From Streptomyces glaucescens (GTDB taxonomy: Bacteria; Actinomycetota; Actinomycetes; Streptomycetales; Streptomycetaceae), in the NCBI RefSeq assembly GCF_000761215.1, contig NZ_CP009438.1, forward strand, positions 124,001 through 188,000: a DNA stretch of 64,000 nt, read 5' to 3'. The position numbers and the translations under genes are program-made. The notes beneath the pieces are model-generated. The model saw only the letters and a program-made list of their open reading frames with translations. It was not told the DNA's origin and searched no databases. Position 1 is the stretch's first letter, and each line of letters opens with the position of its first letter. Of the stretch, positions 1-7,877 are shown piece after piece.

Positions 1-95
1 TCCTATGGTGAACACAGTTTCTTCAGGTTGCTGGTTCCAGCAGCACCCCGGATGCGGGGCTCGCAAGTGGACGGGCCCCGGAAAGTGGAGCGAAC

Positions 96-893
96 ATGGC
101 AAGTACCTTGCGGGACTCGAAGGACGTGCTCGTCAGTCGCGCGAAGCGGCAGATGGAGGCCTTCTTCGGTGACTCGGACCTGACCACGCGGCAGAAGCTG
201 GCCCTGACGTGTCGTATCGCCTTCGACGGCGGACACGACTCCGGACTCGCCGGGCAGATCAGTGCCCGCGGGCCCCGGCCGGGCACCTACTACACCCAGC
301 GCCTGGGCCTCGGCTTCGACGAGATCACCGAGGACAACCTGCTGCTGGTGGACGAGGACCTCCAGGTTCTCGAAGGGGAGGGCATGCCCAACCCCGCGAA
401 CCGGTTCCACACCTGGATCTACCGGGTCCGGGAGGACGTCAACTGCATCGTCCACACCCACTCCCTGCACACGGCCGCGCTCGCGATGCTGGAAGTGCCC
501 CTGGTGGTGTCCCAGATGGACACCACGCCCCTGTACGACGACTGCGCCTTCCTCAAGGACTGGCCGGGTGTCCCGGTGGGCAACGAGGAGGGCGAGATTA
601 TCGCCGGTGCCCTGGGTGACAAGCGCGCCATCATCCTCGCCCACCACGGTCAGCTCGTGACCGGAGCGACGATAGAGGAGGCCTGCAACCTCGCCATGCT
701 CATCGAGCGCGCCGCACGCCTCCAGCTGCTCGCCATGGCGGCCGGCACCATCCAGCCGCTCGATCCCGAACTGGCCCGTGAGGCCCACGACTGGACCTCC
801 ACCGACCGGCGCAACAAGGCGAACTTCGCGTACTACGCGCGTCGGGCCCTGCGCAACCATCCCGACTGCATCAAGGGCCAGGTGGGCAACTGA
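96..893 (+). CDS. Class II aldolase/adducin family protein
   Basis: A 265-residue protein of the class II aldolase/adducin fold, the family of zinc-dependent fuculose/rhamnulose-phosphate aldolases and related decarboxylases. The metal-site histidines are visible as HTHS (His120, His122) and AHHG (His183/184), matching the family's HxH and third-His pattern. The ATG at 96 follows a GTGGAG ribosome site, and the stop overlaps the next start (TGATG), so the two genes are translationally coupled. The exact substrate cannot be read from sequence; coupling to a DapA-type lyase suggests sugar-acid or aromatic-derived aldehyde catabolism. An operon could extend beyond the left edge, although this gene has its own clear start. 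Confidence 0.85.
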   Translation: MASTLRDSKDVLVSRAKRQMEAFFGDSDLTTRQKLALTCRIAFDGGHDSGLAGQISARGPRPGTYYTQRLGLGFDEITEDNLLLVDEDLQVLEGEGMPNPANRFHTWIYRVREDVNCIVHTHSLHTAALAMLEVPLVVSQMDTTPLYDDCAFLKDWPGVPVGNEEGEIIAGALGDKRAIILAHHGQLVTGATIEEACNLAMLIERAARLQLLAMAAGTIQPLDPELAREAHDWTSTDRRNKANFAYYARRALRNHPDCIKGQVGN

Positions 894-1831
894 TGAGCAA
901 CCCGCCGCTGAGGGGCATCATCTCCTACCCCGTCACCCCCTTCGACACGGCCACCGGCGAAGTCGACCTGGCCGCCCTGAGCCGCCTCACCGACGACCTC
1001 GTGGGCGCGGGGAGTCACGCTGTCGCCCCCCTGGGCAGCACCGGTGAGAGCGCCTACCTCCGCGAAGCCGAATGGGAAGCCGTCTGCGCGACCACGCTGC
1101 AGACCGTCGCGGGCAGGGTCCCCACCCTGGTCGGCGTCTCCCACTGGAGCACCGAGGGCACGATCCACCGGGCCCGCGTGGCCGCCCGGCACGGCGCCAC
1201 CGCGATCATGGTGCTGCCCCAGGTGTACTGGAAGCTGACGCCGGCCGAACTCGAACAGCACTACACGGCGGTGGCGGCGGCGACGGACCTGCCGATGATG
1301 CTCTACAACAACCCCGGCACCAGCGGGGTCGACCTGCGGCCGGAAACCGTGGCCGCCCTCGCCCGCAAGATCCCGAACCTCACCATGGTCAAGGAGAGCT
1401 CCGGCGACGTCGCCCGCTTCCGCGCCCTGCGTGAACTGTCCGACGGGGCCCTGTCGGTCTACAACGGGAGCAACCCGGTCGCGTTGGAGGCATTCCGCTC
1501 CGGCGCCGTGGGCTGGTGCACGGCTGCACCGTGCCTGGTCCCGCAGCGGGTCCTGGACCTGTATGCGGCAGCGACGCAGGGGGACGACGCCCGGGCCGAA
1601 GCCGTCCTGGCGGAACTTCTCCCGTTCCTGAAGTTCATCGTCGGCCACGGCCTGCCGCGTGCCATCAAGGCGGGGCTGCAGCTGCAGGGGCGTGAGGCAG
1701 GCCACCCGCGCGCGCCGCTGTTGCCGTTGCCGGACCGGGAGAGGGAGCAACTGCGCACGATGCTGGAGCGTCTGGCAGGCGGCCCCCTCGTGGACGGTGC
1801 AGCCGCAGGCACGGCGCAACCGACCGCCTGA
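893..1831 (+). CDS. Dihydrodipicolinate synthase (DapA) family lyase/aldolase
   Basis: A 312-residue TIM-barrel protein of the DapA/N-acetylneuraminate lyase family, which forms a Schiff base with a 2-oxo acid. The phosphate/carboxylate loop GSTGES lies at residues 48-53, the catalytic Tyr138 in LYNNPGTSG and the Schiff-base Lys167 in MVKESSGD. Start overlaps the upstream stop. Family members include dihydrodipicolinate synthase and many catabolic aldolases; the partnership with a class II aldolase and a flavin reductase, not lysine genes, argues for a catabolic role. The C-terminal residues past 300 are low-complexity and probably not part of the fold. Confidence 0.85.
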   Translation: MSNPPLRGIISYPVTPFDTATGEVDLAALSRLTDDLVGAGSHAVAPLGSTGESAYLREAEWEAVCATTLQTVAGRVPTLVGVSHWSTEGTIHRARVAARHGATAIMVLPQVYWKLTPAELEQHYTAVAAATDLPMMLYNNPGTSGVDLRPETVAALARKIPNLTMVKESSGDVARFRALRELSDGALSVYNGSNPVALEAFRSGAVGWCTAAPCLVPQRVLDLYAAATQGDDARAEAVLAELLPFLKFIVGHGLPRAIKAGLQLQGREAGHPRAPLLPLPDREREQLRTMLERLAGGPLVDGAAAGTAQPTA

Positions 1832-1916
1832 GACACCTCCGTGCGGTGCGCTCCTTCCCCAGGGCGCACCGCACAGCCACGGCCACGGCCACGGCTTCAT
1901 CGCGAAGGAACCACAC

Positions 1917-2438
1917 ATGTCCCGGACCGACACCCCGCCCCGCAGCGGCGCGCAGGCACCGCACTCCGGCCAGGCGGCTCTGTTGCGCCGTACGCTACGA
2001 CGCCACGCGGCAGGCGTGACGATCGTCACCGTCCCCGGACCCGCGGGTTTCACCGCGACGTCCTTCTGCGCCCTTTCCCTGGATCCCGCCCTGATCTCCT
2101 TCTGCGTCGCGACGGGCAACTCCGCCGCGCACGCCGTGCGGCAGGCCGACCGCTTCGCGGTCCATCTGCTGGGGGCGGGCGACGCCGGGCTGGCGGACCG
2201 GTTCGCCCGCAGTGGCGAGGACCGCTTCGCGACGACCGTCCGGGTGACCGACCACGACGGCCTGCCGGTCCTCAGCGCCGCACCGGCCTGGCTCAGTGCC
2301 CGCGTCGTCGCGCGCCAGCCAGTCGGGGACCACGTCCTGATCATCGGGGAGGTGATCGCCGGAGGAGTGCGGGAAAGTCTCCCCGCTCTGGTACGCCACG
2401 ACGGCCGATACGTCGTGACGGCCCCCCTCGATGCGTGA
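1917..2438 (+). CDS. Flavin reductase family (FMN-binding split-barrel) protein
   Basis: A 173-residue protein of the flavin-reductase-like family that supplies reduced FMN/FAD to two-component monooxygenases, or acts as a flavin-dependent reductase. The family signature is seen as HAAGVTIVTV followed by GFTATSFCALSLDP and the SFCVATGNSA and AVHLLG segments. The ATG at 1917 follows GAAGGAACC; upstream in-frame starts would run through the end of the DapA-like gene, so this start is preferred. It sits 85 bases after the aldolase-type gene on the same strand. No monooxygenase partner is in view. Confidence 0.8.
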   Translation: MSRTDTPPRSGAQAPHSGQAALLRRTLRRHAAGVTIVTVPGPAGFTATSFCALSLDPALISFCVATGNSAAHAVRQADRFAVHLLGAGDAGLADRFARSGEDRFATTVRVTDHDGLPVLSAAPAWLSARVVARQPVGDHVLIIGEVIAGGVRESLPALVRHDGRYVVTAPLDA

Positions 2439-2559
2439 GCGCGAGCGTGCCGGACTCCGCGACGCCTCGACGCCCGCCAGGAGCCGAGCCGCGGCTCGAC
2501 GGCGCGAGCGGGCGTGAGCGGGCGCGAGGGCGGCGTACCGCCCGGCGTTCACCGTCCCC

Positions 2560-2589
2560 CCGGGAGTCCCTGGATACTGAGACTCCCGG
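2560..2589 (+). promoter_or_regulatory. Inverted repeat over -10 of XRE-cupin gene
   Basis: CCGGGAGTC and GACTCCCGG form a perfect 9-bp inverted repeat separated by 12 bases, and the spacer contains GATACT, a good -10 hexamer. It lies 41 bases upstream of the GTG start of the XRE-cupin regulator, so it looks like an autoregulatory operator. That role is inference. Confidence 0.5.
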
Positions 2590-2630
2590 CCGGTTCGATC
2601 CGGCCGCAGGACGTGCGAAGGGAAGACACA

Positions 2631-3212
2631 GTGATCAACCGGGTACGGCAGCTGCGCAAGGAACGGCTGATGACGCTGGAGGCGTTGGCCGACCGGTCCG
2701 GGGTCACCAAGAGCTACCTGTCCAAGGTGGAACGCGGACACAGCGTCCCGTCGATCGCCGTGTGCGCTTCCCTCGCCAAAGCTCTGGGCGTACCGCTTGA
2801 CCACCTCTTCGCCGACGCCGAGGAACTCGTCGAGGTCGTCGTCACCCGCGCCGGGGAACGACAGGCGCTCACCGACGCCGACGAACCCGGCACCCGCTAC
2901 GAGGGGATAGCGCTCGACGCCGGCACCAAGAGCATGGCCCCCTTCATGCTGCACCCGCCGAACGACGCGGACCACGTCCCTTTCCGCGACCACCCGGGCG
3001 AAGAATTCATCTTCGTGCACGAAGGGCAGGCCGAACTCATCCTGCCCTCCCGCACGATTCCTCTCGGCACGGGGGACTGCGCCTACTTCAAGGCCAGCAC
3101 ACCGCACAAGATCCGCTCCGTCGGTGCCCGGCGGGCCGCCGTGCTCCTCCTCGTCACCGACGACCACACCGACTCGAGCGCGCACCAAGCGTCGCGGGCC
3201 CACCTGCCCTGA
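2631..3212 (+). CDS. XRE family regulator with C-terminal cupin domain
   Basis: A 193-residue regulator with an N-terminal helix-turn-helix (about residues 5-60; SGVTKSYLSKVERG is the recognition region) and a C-terminal cupin_2 domain (about 110-185; HPGEEFIFVHEG and APHKIRSVG-like metal/ligand positions, seen here as STPHKIRSVG). This architecture is common in regulators that sense small metabolites with the cupin. The GTG at 2631 with GAAGGGAAG upstream is chosen; the longer in-frame start would put the probable promoter dyad inside the gene. It lies downstream of the aldolase/flavin reductase genes on the same strand and may regulate them. Confidence 0.8.
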   Translation: MINRVRQLRKERLMTLEALADRSGVTKSYLSKVERGHSVPSIAVCASLAKALGVPLDHLFADAEELVEVVVTRAGERQALTDADEPGTRYEGIALDAGTKSMAPFMLHPPNDADHVPFRDHPGEEFIFVHEGQAELILPSRTIPLGTGDCAYFKASTPHKIRSVGARRAAVLLLVTDDHTDSSAHQASRAHLP

Positions 3213-3339
3213 CCGGCTCCCCGTCCCGCGCCGGCCTGACCGCGGTCGCAGGACGTGTCCCGGTGCTCCGACCCGGCCCCACTCGGACCACCGGCCGGCC
3301 CAGGGTCCGGTACATCGGTGTGGACCCGGTGGTTCCTGC

Positions 3340-3366
3340 GGGGCTTGCGGGGCTTGCGGGGCTTGC
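3340..3366. repeat. Three tandem GGGGCTTGC 9-mers
   Basis: Three perfect adjacent copies of GGGGCTTGC in the intergenic stretch between the XRE-cupin gene and the decayed oxidoreductase pair. No function is evident. Confidence 0.6.
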
Positions 3367-3497
3367 GGCGCGTCCTGAGCGCGGTTGCGGTGCCGTACCC
3401 GGGTCAGACGGAGATGAGGCGGGCACATGCCCGCCCCCGGCCGGTACTCATGCGGGACGAACGGGCCGGCCGTCACCCGGGGCGGCGGGAACCGGCT

Positions 3498-3964
3498 TCA
3501 GCTGGACGCCGCGGAGGCGATCAGCGCCTGGGGGGCGGCCTGCTTGATGCGGGTGTTCAGCCACCTGAGCTGGCGCTGGGTGTCCGCTTTGCAGGCGTCC
3601 ACGACGTCCAGGAGCTGCCGGTCGCGTGTCCCTTGCGCCGCTTGTCCCAGGACCGTCCAGGTGATGTCGACGAAGGACGCCAGGGTGTACAGGTCCTGCA
3701 GGTCCCGTAGGAGGCCGACGCCGCCGGAGCGGGTGCGGGGCAGCCCGTCGGCGTGCAGCCGCTCGGGCTCTCCTCGCGTTGTTCGCCGTAGCGGTCGGCG
3801 ACCGGCGCGAGCCGCTCGACGTGCGCGTCGCTCATCCCGGCGAGGGCGTGGCAGAGGGAGTGCACGTCGGGTTCCTCGGCGTGGCCTTCGGCGACCTGGC
3901 GGAAGGCGTCGGCCAGCGTTCGGGACGCGGCGTGCTGGAGGCCGACGTAGGTGGCGAGGTGCAT
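3498..3964 (-). pseudogene. Frameshifted partner protein of molybdopterin oxidoreductase
   Basis: Reading leftwards from the ATG at 3964, the first 66 or so residues read well (MHLATYVGLQHAASRTL...HALAGMSDAHVERLAPV). Around 3765-3775 the frame changes: the continuation ERLHADGLPRTRSGGVGLL, then LQDLYTLASFVDITW, through KQAAPQALIASAAS, is in another frame and ends at 3498. The span is 467 bases, one short of 156 codons, so a single missing base explains it. It starts two bases after the oxidoreductase stop, as a small companion gene of unknown function. Sequencing error cannot be excluded, but the neighbouring gene is also damaged. Confidence 0.7.
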
Positions 3965-3966
3965 GG

Positions 3967-5960
3967 TCAGTCCTCCTGGCCGATCGCGGACGCCGTGGTG
4001 CCGCCGGAGCCGGGTCGTCCGGCTGTCTCCTCCGGGGCTCGGGCGGGCTGCGGCGGTTCGCCCGCGTGTGGGTGTTCGCGCACCTCGGCGTCCGGGCCGC
4101 CGACGGTGGGCGGGACGCTGTCCGGGTCGGCCGGCGCGGACGCGGTGGTGGTGGGGGCGGGCGAGGGACCGGTCGCTTCGGCGATCTTCGTGACCCTGAC
4201 CGCGCCGGTCTTGTACAGCGGCTGCTTGGACACCGGTTCCCATTCGGTGATCGTCAGCTCGTTCGCCGCACGCGGGTCGTCGCCGGGCGCGGCGCCGGTG
4301 CCGGGCTGGTCCCAGTAGCCGTAGTGGAACGGTGTGAAGACCACACCGTCCCGGCCGCGGCCGACGCGCACCGGGGCTTGCATGGCTCCCCTCGGTGATT
4401 CCAGCCGCACCAGGTCGCCTTCCCGGACGCCGAGCCGTCGTGCGTCGCCGACGGACAGCTCCACCCACACGCCGGACGCGGCACGGCGCAGCGGGCGGGA
4501 GCGCCCGGTCTTGGTGCGGGTGTGGAAGTGGTAGACGGTACGGCCGGTGGTGAGGGCGAACGGATAATCCTCCCCCGGGCTTTCCGGCGGTGGGACGTAG
4601 GCGGCGGCCTTCAGGAAGGCACGGCCGCCGGGGTTCTTGGCGCGGTACTCCTGCGCGCTGAGCACCCCGCCGGTGAGCAGGTCGTGGCCGTAGGTCTCGC
4701 AGATGTCCGGGTGGGTGGGGAAGTCCGCGTCCGTGTAGAGGCGGTCGGTTCCCTCGGGTGCCTCTTCGTTGACCGGCCAGGGGACGCCGCTGCCGCCGCG
4801 CAGCTTGTCGTAGGTCAGGCCGGTGTAGTCCACCATGCGTCCTCGGGTGCACTCCTTCCACGCCTCGAACGCGCCCTGGGGGTCGGACCACTTGATCAGC
4901 GGGGCGCCGTCCTTGTCGCGGAAGTCCATGCGCCGGGCGTAGTCGAGCCAGATGTCCAGGTCGCTGCGGGCCTGGCCGGGCGGCTCGACCGCCTTGTCCG
5001 ACAGGTGGACGGTGCGGTTGACGTTGGTGAAGGTGCCCTGCTTCTCCCCCCACAGGGCGGCCGGGAGCACCACATCCGCGTAGCGGGCGGTCTCGGTGAG
5101 GAAGCCGTCCTGGACGATGGTGAACAGTGAGTCCTGTTCGAGGATCTTGCGGATGCGGGGCAGCTCGGGCAGCGAGACCGCCGGGTTGGTGCCGGAGATC
5201 CACAGCAGGCCGATGGAGCCTTGTTCGCAGTAGCGCCAGATCTGCATCGCGTGCGTCGGCGGCGCCCAGTGCGGAATGATCATCGGGTCGACGTTCCACA
5301 GGTCGGCCAGTTGCCGGACGTGGTCCGGGTTGTCCCAGTTGCGAAAGCCCGGCAGGTCGCCGTCGGAGCCGCATTCGCGGGTGTTCTGGGCGGTGGGCTG
5401 GCCGTTCATCTGCAGGATGCCGCAGCCTGGGCGTCCCAGCATTCCGCGCAGCAGGTGCAGGTTGTTCACCGCGCACGAGGGGGCGGTGGCCTGGTGGGAC
5501 TGGAAGAAGCCCTGCAGCACCGTGGACAGCACCCGCTCGCAGGTCCCGAAGATCTGCGCGGCGCGGCGGATGTCCTCGGCGGGGACACGGCAGATGCCTG
5601 CGGCGTGCTCGGGAGTGCAGGGCTCGACGGTGGCCTTCAGCTCGTCGAAGCCCAGGGTATGGGCCGCGATGTAGTCCTCGTCCAGCCAGCCGTTGTGGAT
5701 GACCTCGCGGGTCAGGGCGTTCATCAGCGCCTGGTTGGTGCCCGGCAGCGGCGCGAGGTGCACTCCGCCGGCGGCCCGTGCGGCTTCGGCGACCTTGGTC
5801 GTGCGGGGGTCCACGGCGACGATCCTGGGCGGGTTCGGGCCGTGGATGCGGTCCAGGACGCGCATCCACAGCACGGTCTGGGTCTCGGCCATGTTGTGCC
5901 CGAACAGGAACACGGCGTCGGTGGCTTCGATGTCGCTGTAGCCGAGAGATATGCACGGGC
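3967..5960 (-). pseudogene. Molybdopterin oxidoreductase alpha subunit, 5' end missing
   Basis: About 660 residues match the formate dehydrogenase/nitrate reductase-like molybdopterin oxidoreductases: DIEATDAVFLFGHNMAETQT at the left end of homology, NNLHLLRGMLGRPGCGILQM, GQPTAQNTREC, ISGTNPAVSLPEL, VVLPAALWGEKQGTFTNVNR, and the molydop-binding domain ending with TGRTVYHFHTRTKTGRS and FTPFHYGYWD. What is missing is the N-terminal [4Fe-4S] cysteine motif and roughly 150-200 residues of the first molybdopterin domain. The frame stays open upstream to about 6860, but that stretch is low-complexity and has no CxxC cluster, so homology stops near 5950-5990. A 5'-deleted pseudogene is the simplest reading. 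Confidence 0.75.
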
Positions 5961-6561
5961 TGCCCACAGGTACCCGGCCCCGGGCGGCTTCTATCCGTGT
6001 GAGACGGAGGACCACCTGCCCGACGGTCGTCCGGCCAACGGAAACACGGCTGCCGAACCGGGACGACCGGTCGCCGAGAAGCCTGGCGGCAGCGGCTGTG
6101 CGGTCAGCCCGGTCCGGCCGGTCAGCCCGGTCAGCGCGCCGAGGGCGCCCTGTTGCTCGTAGCCTTCGTCCTGTCGGCTGGATCTGAACAGCGGTGACAT
6201 CCGGGGCCACGGGCCCCGCGAGAGGCCGGCCCAGGAGGTGCTCGTTGCAGGCGGCCGCGCCCTCGGCGGAGTCGTCCGGCGCTCCGCTGTGGGAGCCGTC
6301 GGCCGCCGTCGAGGAGGAGTCCAGCGCCTCCGCGCCGCGGAGTTCGACCAAGAGGGTTTCGTGGAGCCCCGGCCATACGCCGGTCCTGGTCCACCGGGCC
6401 GGGCGCCGCCCCCACGTCATGCCCGAGCCGGAGCCGAGCTCTCGCGTCGCACAAGGGCTGTTCGGGGAGCCCGAGCCGGATTGCGGGGTCTTCGCCTGCG
6501 CGGGACGATGGTTGTGGCGCCGCCTGCTCGATGAGCATCCCTGAGTTTCCCGGGAGGGGTC
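5961..6561. other. Non-coding stretch upstream of the truncated oxidoreductase
   Basis: No credible gene. It contains short repeated GGTCAGCCCGGT-like units around 6105-6140 and precedes the small Cys/His-rich gene. The missing 5' part of the molybdopterin gene is not found here in any frame. Confidence 0.5.
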
Positions 6562-6870
6562 ATGAGCGAGGAACCGCTGGACGCCAGTCTCCCGGGCGGA
6601 GCACCGGAGCAGTCTCCGTGCGACTGCGGACCGTGTCCCGTCTGCGCCGAGCAACGGCAACAGTCGAGCCCGTGCGTTCTTCAGCTGGGGCACGGCGGTG
6701 ACCATCGCTGTCCCCACGGCGACGCATGGTCCCAGGCCGGCCCTTCCGACGTTCCGATACCCAAACCGCCGCCGGTGCCGAAGTGCCGGATGGTGTGCCC
6801 GCAGGACGGCCGCGAGTGTCTGCTGGTGCTGGGTCATGAGGGACGTCACGAGTGCGGGCACTCCTTCTGA
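6562..6870 (+). CDS. Small Cys/His-rich hypothetical protein
   Basis: A 102-residue protein with a good GGGAGGGG ribosome site two bases before the ATG. It has 12 cysteines: CDCGPCPVC near residue 20, then two related units, CVLQLGHGGDHRCPHGD and CLLVLGHEGRHECGH. The repeated C-x3-LGH-x2-H-x-C-x-H arrangement looks like duplicated zinc-binding knuckles. No enzymatic family was recognised. It is flanked by the broken oxidoreductase on one side and the PadR gene on the other, with no obvious operon. Confidence 0.65.
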   Translation: MSEEPLDASLPGGAPEQSPCDCGPCPVCAEQRQQSSPCVLQLGHGGDHRCPHGDAWSQAGPSDVPIPKPPPVPKCRMVCPQDGRECLLVLGHEGRHECGHSF

Positions 6871-7213
6871 CCGCCGGCACGTCCCTCACACCTGCGCGCC
6901 GGCCGCGCATTCCCGAACCGCTGCGTACACAGCCCGCCCGCTCATCCCCCTCGGCTCCGCGCGGCCGGCACACCCCCGTGGTCGGCCACGGCCGCGGCCG
7001 TGAGCCCGGGCACACCTTCGGCAGACGCCGCGCACGCGGCGAACTGTCCCTCGGGAGTCCCGGGAACGTCCTTAACCCGCTCGGTGCGGCAGATCGCCCA
7101 TGGGGTGCGGCCCCGAGCACGTCCGGCCGAGTTCCCGTCCGGTCTCGGCACGCTGCCGCGGGGAGTGATCCGCGTGACCCGCACCGGGTGAGCCGTGTCT
7201 CACCGCGGCGGCG
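6871..7213. other. Intergenic region without genes
   Basis: No supported gene. Only the PadR-type palindrome at its right end (7214-7239) stands out. Confidence 0.5.
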
Positions 7214-7239
7214 TTGCTATGCAATGAGGTGCATAGCAA
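7214..7239 (+). promoter_or_regulatory. PadR-type palindromic operator
   Basis: TTGCTATGC and GCATAGCAA form a perfect 9-bp inverted repeat with an 8-base spacer (7214-7222 and 7231-7239), ending 10 bases before the PadR start at 7250. PadR regulators commonly bind such ATGxxxxxxxxCAT-type dyads over their own promoter. The site would block transcription or the leader of the regulator and the acyl-CoA dehydrogenase gene behind it. Confidence 0.7.
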
Positions 7240-7249
7240 GATCGGGTGC

Positions 7250-7807
7250 ATGGCGCTCGAGCACGCGATCCTCGTCTCCCTGCTGGAGAAGCCGGGCTCC
7301 GGCTATGAGCTGGCCCGGCGGTTCGAGCGGTCCATCGGGTACTTCTGGACCGCCACCCACCAGCAGATCTACCGCGTGCTCAAGCGGATGGAGAGCGACG
7401 GCTGGGTCGATGTCCGGGATGTCCGGCAGTACGGGCGTCCGGACAAGAAGGAGTACTCCGTCGCCGGGCCCGGCCGGGATGCGCTCTCCGCGTGGCTGTA
7501 CGAACCGACCGAGCCCGAGAGCGTACGGCACGACCTGGCGGTGAAGATCCGGGGCGCCGCCTTCGCTGATCCGGCCGCCCTGATCAGCGAGGTCGAGCGG
7601 CACCGGCAGGCGCACAGGGACCGCCTCGCCCACTACCTCGCGGGCGAGACCCGGGACTTCGGGCAAGCCCCGTCGGACGGTCCGCTCGACGCCGAACGGG
7701 AACTCCAGCACGTCGTGCTGCGCGGCGGCATCGCGTACGAGCGGATGATGATCGCCTGGCTCGACGATGTGCTCGCCACGCTCGCCCGCTTCGACGCCGG
7801 TCACTGA
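7250..7807 (+). CDS. PadR family transcriptional regulator
   Basis: A 185-residue regulator with an N-terminal PadR winged helix (residues 1-80; MALEHAILVSLLEKPGSGYE, wing region RQYGRPDKKEYSVAGPG) and a C-terminal helical dimerisation domain (about 95-180). The ATG at 7250 gives the standard PadR N-terminus; an upstream in-frame start would translate the operator palindrome. It is followed 70 bases later by an acyl-CoA dehydrogenase gene on the same strand, which is the likely co-regulated target. The inducer is unknown. Confidence 0.88.
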   Translation: MALEHAILVSLLEKPGSGYELARRFERSIGYFWTATHQQIYRVLKRMESDGWVDVRDVRQYGRPDKKEYSVAGPGRDALSAWLYEPTEPESVRHDLAVKIRGAAFADPAALISEVERHRQAHRDRLAHYLAGETRDFGQAPSDGPLDAERELQHVVLRGGIAYERMMIAWLDDVLATLARFDAGH

Positions 7808-7877
7808 CCGGCCGAGCAGGCCTCCGGGACCCGTACCCGGAACACCTCCGACCCCTCTCAGCCGAAAGGCGGCACCC

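Noticed and set aside
5961..6861. N-terminal extension of the molybdopterin oxidoreductase frame
   Set aside because: The open frame continues but lacks the iron-sulfur cysteines and molybdopterin-domain motifs and overlaps the Cys/His-rich gene; homology begins only near 5955.
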